Positions 25,586-32,962 of a DNA stretch of 64,000 nt are shown one piece after another. A program made the position numbers and the translations under genes. The DNA comes from Microbacterium sp. Leaf159 (GTDB lineage: Bacteria; Actinomycetota; Actinomycetes; Actinomycetales; Microbacteriaceae). The DNA lies in assembly GCF_001423615.1 (NCBI RefSeq), contig NZ_LMOU01000001.1:944539-1008538 (forward strand), in the 5' to 3' direction. Below the pieces are notes generated by a model. The model was not told where the DNA came from. It saw only the letters and a program-made list of their open reading frames with translations, and made no database searches. Within the stretch, counting starts at the first letter, position 1, and each line of letters starts with the position of its first letter.

Positions 25586-26652
25586 GCTGGCTCGACGACT
25601 CCGACGACCTCGAGGACGCCTTCGAGGAGTACGACGAGAGCAACATCCGCACGCGCCCGAATCCCAAGGCGAACCGCCCTCGCACCAAGCGTCGCCCCGC
25701 GCACGACGATGCGCAGATCGGACGCGTCCTGGGCGTCGACCGCGGCCGGTACTCCGTGCTGCTCGACGAGGACACCCCCGACGAGCGCATGATCACGGCG
25801 GCTCGGGCGCGGGAACTCCGCCGAAACCCGATCGTCACCGGAGATCACGCGAAGGTCGTCGGAGACACGTCCGGCGAAGACGGGACGCTCGGGCGGATCA
25901 TCGGCATCGCCGATCGCACCTCTCTGCTGAGGCGCAGCGCCGATGACACCGACCAGGTCGAGCGGGTCATCGTCGCCAATGCGGATCAGATGCTCGTCGT
26001 GGTGGCCGCCGCCGACCCGGAGCCGAGAGCACGACTCGTCGACCGCTACCTCGTGGCTGCGCTGGATGCCGGCATCCGCCCCCTCCTGGTCGTCACCAAG
26101 ACCGACCTCGCCGATCCCACCGCCTTCCTGTCGCACTTCGACGGACTCGACCTGCGTGTCTTCACCAGCGCACAGGAGGAGATGCCCGTCGACGAGATCG
26201 GCGCGACCCTGGTCGGTCACTCGACGGTGTTCGTCGGACACTCCGGTGTGGGCAAGTCGACGCTCGTGAACGCGCTCGTGCCGAGCGCGCTGCGTGCCAC
26301 CGGCCATGTCAACCAGGTCACCGGACGAGGTCGGCACACCTCCTCCTCGACCGTCTCACTGCGCTATGCGGGGCCGGAAGGCACGGGGTGGGTCATCGAC
26401 ACCCCCGGGGTCCGCTCATTCGGCCTCGGGCACGTCGATCCTGCCAACATCCTCGCCGCCTTCACGGAGCTCGCGGTGATCGCCCAGGATTGCCCTCGCG
26501 GCTGCACCCATCTCGCGGATGCTCCCGACTGCGCCCTCATCGAAGCGGCCGAGAGCGGAGAGCTGAACGAGACGGGGCGCGCGCGCCTCGACTCGTTGCA
26601 GCGGCTGCTGCAGACCTTCGCCGACAAGGCCGAGCAGGCACCCGGCCGCTAG
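25582..26652 (+). CDS. rsgA: Ribosome small-subunit-dependent GTPase A
   Basis: A 356-residue late 30S assembly GTPase. After an N-terminal Arg-rich extension and OB fold (about 45-110) comes the circularly permuted GTPase domain: VTKTDL (171-176, G4) precedes GHSGVGKST (219-227, G1) and DTPGVRSFG (G3). A C-terminal zinc knuckle with C, C-H and C ligands (QDCPRGCTHLADAPDC) follows. The start is the GTG at 25582, overlapping the aroA stop by 4 nt. Its TAG stop (26650-26652) forms the first three bases of the presumed -10 box of the next gene. Confidence 0.95.
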   Translation: MSWLDDSDDLEDAFEEYDESNIRTRPNPKANRPRTKRRPAHDDAQIGRVLGVDRGRYSVLLDEDTPDERMITAARARELRRNPIVTGDHAKVVGDTSGEDGTLGRIIGIADRTSLLRRSADDTDQVERVIVANADQMLVVVAAADPEPRARLVDRYLVAALDAGIRPLLVVTKTDLADPTAFLSHFDGLDLRVFTSAQEEMPVDEIGATLVGHSTVFVGHSGVGKSTLVNALVPSALRATGHVNQVTGRGRHTSSSTVSLRYAGPEGTGWVIDTPGVRSFGLGHVDPANILAAFTELAVIAQDCPRGCTHLADAPDCALIEAAESGELNETGRARLDSLQRLLQTFADKAEQAPGR

Positions 26653-26661
26653 GCTGGAGTG

Positions 26662-27135
26662 GTGACTGTGCGCCTCGAACCCGGAACCGCTGCCCCCGAC
26701 TTCGCCCTCCTCGACCAGGACGGCGAGACCGTCCGACTCGAGGACCTGCGCGGACAAAAGACCGTGCTGTACTTCTACCCGGCGGCGATGACTCCCGGCT
26801 GCACGACTCAGGCCTGCGACTTCCGGGACAGCATCTCCTCACTGCAGGGCGCCGGGTACCGGGTCGTCGGCGTGTCGCGCGACGAGCCGGCGAAGCTCGC
26901 GGAGTTCCGCGAGCGCGACGGACTCACGTTCACCCTGCTGAGCGACCCGGACCACGCCGTGCACGTGGCTTACGGCGCATGGGGCGAGAAGATGAACTAC
27001 GGCAAGGTCGTCGAGGGCGTGCTTCGCTCGACCTTCGTCCTCGACGAAGAGGGCACGATCACTCTGGCCCAGTACAACGTCAAGGCCACCGGGCACGTCG
27101 CGCGTCTGCGCAAGCTGCTCGGCATCGACGCCTGA
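26662..27135 (+). CDS. bcp: Thioredoxin-dependent peroxiredoxin, Bcp/PrxQ type
   Basis: A 157-residue atypical 2-Cys peroxiredoxin that reduces peroxides at the expense of thioredoxin. TPGCTTQAC gives the peroxidatic Cys47 and resolving Cys52, five residues apart as in BCP/PrxQ. There are two adjacent GTG codons (26659 and 26662). I choose 26662 because TAGGCT (26650-26655) is exactly 6 nt before it; the alternative adds one residue. It sits 9 nt after rsgA and may also be reached by read-through. Confidence 0.93.
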   Translation: MTVRLEPGTAAPDFALLDQDGETVRLEDLRGQKTVLYFYPAAMTPGCTTQACDFRDSISSLQGAGYRVVGVSRDEPAKLAEFRERDGLTFTLLSDPDHAVHVAYGAWGEKMNYGKVVEGVLRSTFVLDEEGTITLAQYNVKATGHVARLRKLLGIDA

Positions 27136-27159
27136 GCCCGGGCGGCAGCGAGCCGTCCG

Positions 27160-27543
27160 TCAGTCGACCGGAGGCTGGTTCTCTGCGCGCGTGCTCGCGA
27201 TCAGAAGGATGAAGCACAGCAGCGCGGGGACTCCGACCGCGAAGGTGAAGACCCACGCGATCGGCTCGATGGTGAGCGATGCGAGTGCCAGCGCCACAGC
27301 GAGGACCTGGAAGACGATGCCGCCCGAACGCGCCCACGAATGACCGGCGCGGGTGCCGATCGCGAACGCCACGAGAGCGCCGGCTCCGATCAGCGTCAGC
27401 ACGATCAGCGCGAGCGCCGTGGGTAGGGATGCCGCGTCGCCGGCCCCGAGGCCGAAGAGCTCGATCAACGCGAAGACGACGAGCGCCGCGCCTTCCGACG
27501 CGAGGACTGCCGCAGCTGCCAGAGCGAGGCCGGGTGAGCGCAC
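27160..27543 (-). CDS. Small four-helix membrane protein, function unknown
   Basis: A 127-residue very hydrophobic protein with four predicted membrane spans and a short polar tail (TRAENQPPVD). No conserved catalytic motif is visible and I do not recognise a named family. The GTG at 27543 is chosen because AGGAG stands 7 nt before it; a longer in-frame TTG/ATG start would translate through a hairpin at 27570-27598. It converges with bcp (24 nt between stops) and is divergent from whiB1 across 235 nt. Confidence 0.7.
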   Translation of the reverse strand: MRSPGLALAAAAVLASEGAALVVFALIELFGLGAGDAASLPTALALIVLTLIGAGALVAFAIGTRAGHSWARSGGIVFQVLAVALALASLTIEPIAWVFTFAVGVPALLCFILLIASTRAENQPPVD

Positions 27544-27569
27544 GATGTGTCTCCTGAGAATCGAATGAG

Positions 27570-27598
27570 AACCGGCGAAACCCTTGATTTCGCCGGTT
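27570..27598. promoter_or_regulatory. Stem-loop in the leader of the membrane-protein gene
   Basis: An 11-bp perfect stem (AACCGGCGAAA at 27570-27580 with 27588-27598) and 7-nt loop. On the reverse strand it lies between a possible -10 (TATTCT, 27613-27608) and the AGGAG ribosome binding site, so it would be in the 5' leader. No T-run follows on either strand. The rest of 27544-27778 holds only the whiB1 promoter region. Confidence 0.4.
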
Positions 27599-27778
27599 TC
27601 ATGTAACAGAATAGACAGCGTCATGTGCTCCCACAGCGGCGTGGGGCGGGCTTCGTGCTCGCATCACAGAATGCGGGCATCCGTCCGTATCTCATACAGG
27701 GTAGCCGAACCCGATCTGCACCCGAAATCCGAGTCGTCGCGTCGCGATGATCTACGTAATCCACACCGAGGAGCCCCC

Positions 27779-28027
27779 ATGGACTGGCGCGACAAGGCCG
27801 CCTGCTTGACTGTCGATCCCGAACTGTTCTTCCCCGTGGGGAACACCGGTCCGGCGGTAGACCAGATCGAGAAGGCCAAGACCGTCTGCGCCACCTGCAC
27901 GGTGACCGAGATCTGCCTGCAGTACGCCCTCGAGTCCAGCCAGGACTCGGGCGTGTGGGGCGGCCTCTCCGAAGACGAGCGCCGCGCCCTCAAGCGCCGC
28001 GCAGCCCGCGCCCGCCGCGCCTCCTGA
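27779..28027 (+). CDS. whiB1: WhiB1-type iron-sulfur transcription regulator
   Basis: An 82-residue Wbl protein with four cysteines in the canonical spacing (Cys9, Cys37, Cys40, Cys46) that bind a [4Fe-4S] cluster, then the GVWGG turn and a basic C-terminal tail (RRALKRRAARARR). Size and N-terminus MDWRDKAACL match WhiB1, an essential NO-responsive regulator in mycobacteria that partners the housekeeping sigma factor. GAGGAG 5 nt before the ATG is the ribosome binding site, and TACGTA near 27753 may be the -10. It is next to pdtaS as in M. tuberculosis (Rv3219/Rv3220c). Confidence 0.94.
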   Translation: MDWRDKAACLTVDPELFFPVGNTGPAVDQIEKAKTVCATCTVTEICLQYALESSQDSGVWGGLSEDERRALKRRAARARRAS

Positions 28028-28032
28028 GCATC

Positions 28033-28073
28033 GAAGAAGCGGCCCGAGACGATTGGTCTCGGGCCGCTTCTTC
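28033..28073. terminator. Terminator between whiB1 and pdtaS
   Basis: A perfect 18-bp stem (28033-28050 with 28056-28073) and 5-nt loop, 5 nt after the whiB1 stop and 28 nt from the stop of the convergent pdtaS. Confidence 0.9.
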
Positions 28074-28101
28074 ATGCCCGGCCCGCGTGGGCCCGGTTCG
28101 T

Positions 28102-29586
28102 CTACTTGGTCAGCCAGCGGAGCGGGATGTCGATGACGACCTCGGTGCCTCCGCCGTCACTCCCCCGCCACTCGATGGAGCCGCTGAGCTCACCCTGGAT
28201 GAGCGTCCGGATGATCTGCGTCCCGAGGCCCTGACCGATCCGCCCCTCAGGCAGCCCCTTGCCGGTGTCGCGGACGGTGACCCGCAGGTTCTCCTCGGTG
28301 CGGTGGGCGTCGATCGTCACCATGCCCTCCTGACCTGCGAGGCCATGCTCGACCGCGTTCGTGACGACCTCCGTCAGCGCGAGGGCCAGGGGGGTCGCGT
28401 ACTCGCTCGGCAGCACCCCGAAGCGACCGGTCGACTGAGTGCGCGCACGGGTGTTCGGTGCCGAGGCGACCTCGGCCACCAGTTTCAGCACGCGGTGGAA
28501 GACCTCGTCGAAATCGACCTTCTGGGTCAGCCCCTGCGCCAGGGTGTCGTGCACGACGGCGATCGAGTCGACGCGGCGCATCGCCTGGGTCAGGGCGTCG
28601 CGCGCCTCGTCGGAGTGCGTGCGCCGAGCCTGGATGCGCAGCAGCGACGCCACCGTCTGCAGGTTGTTCTTGACGCGATGATGGATCTCGCGGATCGTCG
28701 CGTCCTTGGTGATGAGCTCCTGCTCCTGGTGGCGGAGCTCGGAGACATCGCGGCACAGGACGATGGCGCCGATGCGCGTGCCATGGTCCTTGAGCGGGAT
28801 CGCGCGCAGCGACACCGTGACTCCCCGCGCCTCGATGTCGGTGCGCCACGGAGCGCGCCCCGTCACGACCACCGGCAGCGACTCGTCGACCTGACGAGAC
28901 GGCGGCACGAGTCGCGTGGTGACCTCGGCGAGAGACTCTCCCTCGAGTTCGTCGTCGAACCCCATGCGGTTGAACGCCGAGAGGGCGTTGGGGCTCGCGA
29001 AGGTCGTGATGCCGTCGACATCGATGCGGATCAGACCGTCCGATGCTCGTGGGGCGCCGCGTCGCGGCGAGGTCGGCGCCGCCGGGTCGGGGAAGCTGCC
29101 GTCGGCGATCATGCGGAAGATGTCGTTCGCGCATTCGTCGAAGGTGATCTGCTGTCGCGACGGCGTGCGAGCCTCGCCGAGGTTCGTGTGGCGTGTCACG
29201 ACTCCGATGACGGCGGCCGGGTGATCACGACCGTGACGTTCATTGACGATCGGCACGGCTCGCACACGCGTCGGCGTCTCCTCGAACCAGTCCGGAGACG
29301 AGGAGTCCACGATCTCCGCCGACTCGAATGCACCCTGGACCTGAGTGCGCCATTGCGGGCGCACCCGCTCCCCCACGATGTCGCGGTAGAACAGCGTCGC
29401 CGCGCCGCTCGGCCGGGCGTGCGCGACCGCGATGAAAGAGCCGTCGTCCGTCTGGATCCAGACGACGATGTCCGCCGAGGAGAGGTCCGCGAGGAGCTGA
29501 CCGTCGCCGGCGAGACGATGCAGCCACTCGACGTCGTTGTCGGTCAGGCGACCCTGGGCATGGGCGAGATCACTGAGGGTTGACAC
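28102..29586 (-). CDS. pdtaS: Sensor histidine kinase PdtaS (GAF-PAS-HisKA_2)
   Basis: A 494-residue soluble kinase: N-terminal GAF domain (about 1-150), PAS domain (about 185-285), HisKA_2 dimerisation region with IREIHHRVKNNLQTVASLL (phospho-His about residue 302) and an HATPase domain ending in the GQGLGTQII and GGGTEVVIDIPL segments. The order and H-box match PdtaS, partner of the RNA-binding antiterminator PdtaR, whose gene is not in this window. No transmembrane segment. Of two adjacent GTG codons I choose 29586, because TAGGCT lies exactly 6 nt before it. Confidence 0.93.
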   Translation of the reverse strand: MSTLSDLAHAQGRLTDNDVEWLHRLAGDGQLLADLSSADIVVWIQTDDGSFIAVAHARPSGAATLFYRDIVGERVRPQWRTQVQGAFESAEIVDSSSPDWFEETPTRVRAVPIVNERHGRDHPAAVIGVVTRHTNLGEARTPSRQQITFDECANDIFRMIADGSFPDPAAPTSPRRGAPRASDGLIRIDVDGITTFASPNALSAFNRMGFDDELEGESLAEVTTRLVPPSRQVDESLPVVVTGRAPWRTDIEARGVTVSLRAIPLKDHGTRIGAIVLCRDVSELRHQEQELITKDATIREIHHRVKNNLQTVASLLRIQARRTHSDEARDALTQAMRRVDSIAVVHDTLAQGLTQKVDFDEVFHRVLKLVAEVASAPNTRARTQSTGRFGVLPSEYATPLALALTEVVTNAVEHGLAGQEGMVTIDAHRTEENLRVTVRDTGKGLPEGRIGQGLGTQIIRTLIQGELSGSIEWRGSDGGGTEVVIDIPLRWLTK

Positions 29587-29610
29587 CACACCAGCCTAGA
29601 GTGCGTGTGC

Positions 29611-29997
29611 TCAGAGAACGGCCAATGACGTCGCCCGCCAGCGGCGGTCCAGGCCCTCGAGCCGGATAGCCACCGCCCGCGTTCGTCCTGGGCCTGCGAC
29701 GACCACGACTGCCTCGACCTTGCCGTCCACCGGCTGGGTCACTCGGATGGAGAGTATCTCGAAGGTCGGGCGCGCAGGCGAGACCCCCCTCGCGCTGCGC
29801 GCCCTTGCCGACAGGTTCGCACGCGTCACCAGACTCCGGTACGCGTCTTCGTTGAACCAGCGTGCGAGCTGATCGACTTCTCTGACCCCGGCGAGAACCT
29901 CGAGTACGCCCTGCGTGAGGCTCCGAAGCAGCGGTTGCGGGTCCGGAAGCTCCGCGCTGGACGTGGGCTGGGGTGCGAAGTACTCGTGAAGCGTCAT
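29611..29997 (-). CDS. Rv3235-family protein
   Basis: A 128-residue protein. A flexible N-terminus (MTLHEYFAPQPTSS) leads into a helical and beta domain with LVTRANLSARARSARG and a final GLDRRWRATSLAVL. This matches the actinobacterial Rv3235 family as I know it, a conserved partner near secA with no known biochemical role. An in-frame GTG at 30006 would add three residues. It follows a divergent promoter region (30007-30125) carrying a DnaA box, and ends 24 nt before pdtaS on the same strand. Confidence 0.75.
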   Translation of the reverse strand: MTLHEYFAPQPTSSAELPDPQPLLRSLTQGVLEVLAGVREVDQLARWFNEDAYRSLVTRANLSARARSARGVSPARPTFEILSIRVTQPVDGKVEAVVVVAGPGRTRAVAIRLEGLDRRWRATSLAVL

Positions 29998-30076
29998 CTG
30001 TGGCACTCTCGATCGGGGAAGACTGCGGCAAGTAGAGCACGCACTTCCGGGCCGCTCGGGCCTGATCCGACATCTA

Positions 30077-30085
30077 TGTGGATAA
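30077..30085 (+). promoter_or_regulatory. Perfect DnaA box (TGTGGATAA)
   Basis: The consensus TTATCCACA reads on the reverse strand. It lies 80 nt upstream of the Rv3235-like start and just upstream of the likely -35 region of the divergent 203-residue gene. At about 70% G+C, chance occurrence in a window this size is unlikely by my rough estimate. Confidence 0.6.
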
Positions 30086-30125
30086 CTCGTACATGCTCGC
30101 GCCGAGATCGCCTACGGTGAGGCGC

Positions 30126-30737
30126 GTGCACTGGGATCGACTGTTCGAAGACCTCGAAAGCCAGCTCGCTGCCGAGTGGGAGAGCGAGCGCGCGGCGCTC
30201 GACGCAGAGTCGGAGCGATTGCGGGTGTCCCGCCTCGAGCTTCGAAGCCGTCTCAGAGTGCTGTGCGCGGCGGCTGCGCCCGCGACCGTCGATCTGCCCG
30301 GCGGCACGCACATTCGGGCACGTCTGCATTCTCTGGGCTCCGACTGGGTCGCGGCCACGATCGTCGAGGCGGACGAGACGGGCGCCGCCCGCTCGACACG
30401 CATCCTCCCGCTGCATGCTGTCCGGGGGCTCAGCGTCGATCACGGCCTGCTCCTCGCCAGCTTGGATGACTCGGACGCCGCAGCCCCGGTGCTCCGCGAG
30501 CGGATGTCGCTGGGTTTCGTCCTCCGCGATCTCGGGCGTCGTCGAGTCCCGGTCCGGATCGTCAGCGTCGACGGCTCGGACTTCCACGGCACCGTCGACA
30601 GGGCCGGCGCGGATCACCTGGACATCGCACTGCACGACCCGGGCGAACCGCGCACGGCGCAGGCGGTGCGGGGTTTCCGCATCATTCCGTTCTCAGCGGT
30701 GACGTCAGTGCAGACCGTCGGCGATCACATGCCGTGA
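30126..30737 (+). CDS. Hypothetical protein with N-terminal coiled coil
   Basis: A 203-residue protein I cannot name. Residues 1-45 (VHWDRLFEDLESQLAAEWES onward) form a charged helix likely to coil. The rest looks like two small beta-rich repeats, each with a Val/Ile-rich strand pair (ATVDLPGGTHIRARLHSL and RVPVRIVSVDGSDFHGTVDR), reminiscent of Sm- or SH3-like folds by eye only. The start is the GTG at 30126; TACGGT lies 7 nt before it (leaderless). Its 3' end overlaps the convergent HTH gene by 13 nt. Both flanking divergent promoter regions carry DnaA boxes. Confidence 0.65.
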   Translation: MHWDRLFEDLESQLAAEWESERAALDAESERLRVSRLELRSRLRVLCAAAAPATVDLPGGTHIRARLHSLGSDWVAATIVEADETGAARSTRILPLHAVRGLSVDHGLLLASLDDSDAAAPVLRERMSLGFVLRDLGRRRVPVRIVSVDGSDFHGTVDRAGADHLDIALHDPGEPRTAQAVRGFRIIPFSAVTSVQTVGDHMP

Positions 30738-31003
30738 CTGTGGGACGTGCCCCACACCTCAGGAAAGCTCGCCTCGTTCGCCTGGCGCCACAGCGCCATC
30801 CGCCGCGCCTCTTCGGACTGCTCCGCGAGATACTCCGAAAGGCTCGGCTCCTCTATGCGCCACCGTGCGGGCGAACCGAGCTGGGAACCGCGCAGTCGCC
30901 CCTGATAGACGAGCTCGATCACCTCGTCGACCTCGATGCTCAGGAGCTCGGCCACCTGCGCAGGCGCGAGGTACCGCTGCGAGGTCGGGGACGAGTCAGG
31001 CAT
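30725..31003 (-). CDS. Excisionase-family (MerR-like) helix-turn-helix protein
   Basis: A 92-residue protein with a single HTH_17/BldC-type winged helix: RYLAPAQVAELLSIEVDEVIELVYQGRLRG, then GSPARWRIEEPSLSEYL, and a helical C-terminal tail. Proteins of this kind bind DNA as BldC or as excisionases do; no integrase is nearby, so a regulatory role is likelier. GACAAT is exactly 6 nt before the ATG, and GGGAGG abuts it. The promoter is divergent from the SAF-domain gene across a 97-nt region with a DnaA box. Confidence 0.8.
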   Translation of the reverse strand: MPDSSPTSQRYLAPAQVAELLSIEVDEVIELVYQGRLRGSQLGSPARWRIEEPSLSEYLAEQSEEARRMALWRQANEASFPEVWGTSHSHGM

Positions 31004-31052
31004 CCTCCCATTGTCCCCCCACCGTGCGGATCCGCCACGACCGGGACGGCGC

Positions 31053-31061
31053 TGTGGATAA
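31053..31061 (+). promoter_or_regulatory. Second perfect DnaA box (TGTGGATAA)
   Basis: Same 9-mer and same orientation as the box at 30077-30085. It lies 50 nt upstream of the HTH gene start and 40 nt upstream of the SAF-domain gene start, inside their shared divergent promoter region. Confidence 0.6.
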
Positions 31062-31100
31062 GTCTCGAGCAGACCGACCGAATTCTGTGACCATGTCGAC

Positions 31101-31724
31101 ATGCACAAGTTCGCCCGTCCTCGTCGAGCCGTCTGGGGCGATGCCCGCTTCCTGATCGGCATCGTGCTCGTCCTCCTGTCGACCGGCGGAGTGTGGGCCG
31201 TCGTCTCTTCAGCGGGCGCGACGACACCCGTGCTTCAGGCGAACCGAACGATAGTCCGGGGCGAGGCGCTCGTCTCCGGAGACTTCCGGATCGTCGAGGT
31301 CGGTCTCGGTGCGATCACCGATCGGTATCTCGCCCCGCAGGACCTCCATCCGGGGCAGGTCGCCTCCCGCACCGTCGCCGAGGGCGAGCTCATGTCCGGC
31401 GATGCTGCGGAGGATGCGGACACGAACAGGACCACCACGATCGTCGTCGAGAGCAGCACCGGCGTCCCGGCCGAGGTCGCCGCCGGAAGCATCGTGGAAC
31501 TCTGGCACGCGCCTCCGCTCGACGGCGGGGGCGCGACCCAGGACGTTCCTCGCATCCTCGTGCCCGAGGCCATAGTCGCCTCTGTCACCCGGACCGACGG
31601 GATGCTCGCAACCGACGACACCACGGTGGAGATCGTCATCGATCGCACCGAGGTCGCAGAGGCGCTCGCAGCGATCACCGGGGGCTCGGTGCTGTCCGTG
31701 GTCCCGATCGGGGCGGGCTCGTGA
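31101..31724 (+). CDS. SAF-domain membrane protein (CpaB/FlgA-like)
   Basis: A 207-residue protein: a cytoplasmic Arg-rich start, one transmembrane helix (about 16-38), then an exported SAF domain (about 45-105; VLQANRTIVRGEALVSGDFR, RYLAPQDLHPGQVASRTV) and a second beta domain. SAF domains occur in CpaB/RcpC pilus proteins and FlgA. The next gene is a CpaE-like ATPase joined by a GTGA overlap, but no other Tad pilus gene (TadA, TadB/C, pilin) is in the window. No Shine-Dalgarno is evident. The pair may be a reduced or repurposed envelope machine. Confidence 0.75.
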   Translation: MHKFARPRRAVWGDARFLIGIVLVLLSTGGVWAVVSSAGATTPVLQANRTIVRGEALVSGDFRIVEVGLGAITDRYLAPQDLHPGQVASRTVAEGELMSGDAAEDADTNRTTTIVVESSTGVPAEVAAGSIVELWHAPPLDGGGATQDVPRILVPEAIVASVTRTDGMLATDDTTVEIVIDRTEVAEALAAITGGSVLSVVPIGAGS

Positions 31725-32962
31725 CCTCGGTCATCGTGGCGATACCCGCGGCGCGGGCGGCAGGCCTGGCCTCCGAGCTCGAGATGGAGGGCATCGACGT
31801 GGTCGCCGTCGTGCCGCCCAGCGGAGTCCTGCCGCTTCCGAAGGGTGTGGATGCCGCGATCGTCGCCGCCACTCGTGCCGTTCTGACGCCTGACCTGGTC
31901 GCGTCGTGCGACCGGGCCGGTGTGAGGATCATTCCGGTGGGCGACGGCGACAGCAGAATGCTCGCCCGGTACGGCCTCGCTGCGGCGTTGCCGGCCGATG
32001 CGAGTGGCTGGGAGGTGGTCGGCGCTCTGGCTGCGGAGGTTCCGAATGCCGCCGCCGGCGCGCACTCCGCATCGCATCGGGTATCCGTCGTCTGGGGTCC
32101 CTCCGGAGCCCCCGGGCGCTCGACCATAGCGATCCAGTTGGCAGTCGAACTCAGGCGCAGCGGCCGCCGGACCGCTCTGGTCGATGCCGACACGGTGGCG
32201 CCTTCACTCGCGCTGCTCCTGGGGCTCGCCGACGACGCCCCCGGTATCGCAGCCGCGTGCAGACGGGCAGATCTCGGCGCCCTGGACTCGGCGGAACTCA
32301 CCCGACTGGCGAGCGTGCTCCCCACGAGCGCGGGTGAGATCGACGTACTCGGCGGGATCAATCGGCAGGGGCGATGGCCGGAGCTCGCTGCTCACCGTCT
32401 GCAGGCGGCACTCCGCGCCTGCCGCGTCTGGGCGGAGGAGACCGTCGTCGACGTCTCGAGCGCGTTCGATGCCGATGACGAGGCCACATACGACCTCGCC
32501 GGTCCACGCCGTCATGCCGCGACCGTTGCAGCGCTGCAGGAGGCCGACGAGATCATCGCCGTCGCGGCGGCGGATCCTCTCGGTATCAGCCGCTTCATCC
32601 GGGAGCATGCCGAGCTGCGACGGCTCGCCGCGACCGCGTCGGTGCGGGTCCTGGTCAACCGGGTGCGCCCCGGCCCTCTCGGCATCGATGCCCGCGGACA
32701 GGTCCGACGCACCCTCGAGCGGTTCGCCGGGATCACCGACGTCACCTTTCTGCCGTTCGATCAGCGCGCTGCCGATGCAGCCCTGCTCCATGCGCGACCG
32801 ATGGCGGACCTCACCCCGCGGTCCTCCCTGGTCGCCGGAGTGCGCCGCTTCGCGTCGGCGCACTCCCCGGCCACGGCGGAGTCCGCTACTGCCGGTAGCT
32901 CGAGAGGAAGTTCCCGAGGCGCTCGACGGCTTCTGCGAGCACGCGCGGCTCGGGAAGGGTGA
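31721..32962 (+). CDS. CpaE/MinD-like P-loop ATPase with Arg in the Walker A motif
   Basis: A 413-residue protein. Residues 1-105 look like a degenerate receiver domain, as in CpaE; residues 118-360 form a ParA/MinD/CpaE-type ATPase. The P-loop reads GPSGAPGRST (126-135), where the invariant Lys is replaced by Arg, and the signature Lys of the deviant Walker A is also absent. DADTVAPSLALLLG follows (155-168). The start is the GTG at 31721, overlapping the SAF gene stop by 4 nt. The last 77 nt overlap the convergent aminotransferase gene and encode a low-complexity Ser/Arg tail. Confidence 0.78.
   Translation: MTSVIVAIPAARAAGLASELEMEGIDVVAVVPPSGVLPLPKGVDAAIVAATRAVLTPDLVASCDRAGVRIIPVGDGDSRMLARYGLAAALPADASGWEVVGALAAEVPNAAAGAHSASHRVSVVWGPSGAPGRSTIAIQLAVELRRSGRRTALVDADTVAPSLALLLGLADDAPGIAAACRRADLGALDSAELTRLASVLPTSAGEIDVLGGINRQGRWPELAAHRLQAALRACRVWAEETVVDVSSAFDADDEATYDLAGPRRHAATVAALQEADEIIAVAAADPLGISRFIREHAELRRLAATASVRVLVNRVRPGPLGIDARGQVRRTLERFAGITDVTFLPFDQRAADAALLHARPMADLTPRSSLVAGVRRFASAHSPATAESATAGSSRGSSRGARRLLRARAAREG

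Noticed and set aside
30725..31003. Excisionase-type HTH protein considered as a sign of a mobile element
   Set aside because: No integrase, attachment-site repeats or composition change is visible; such HTH proteins are common actinobacterial regulators.
31101..32962. SAF protein plus CpaE-like ATPase considered as a Tad pilus locus
   Set aside because: No TadA ATPase, TadB/TadC, pilin or prepilin peptidase gene lies in the window; only two family-level similarities remain.
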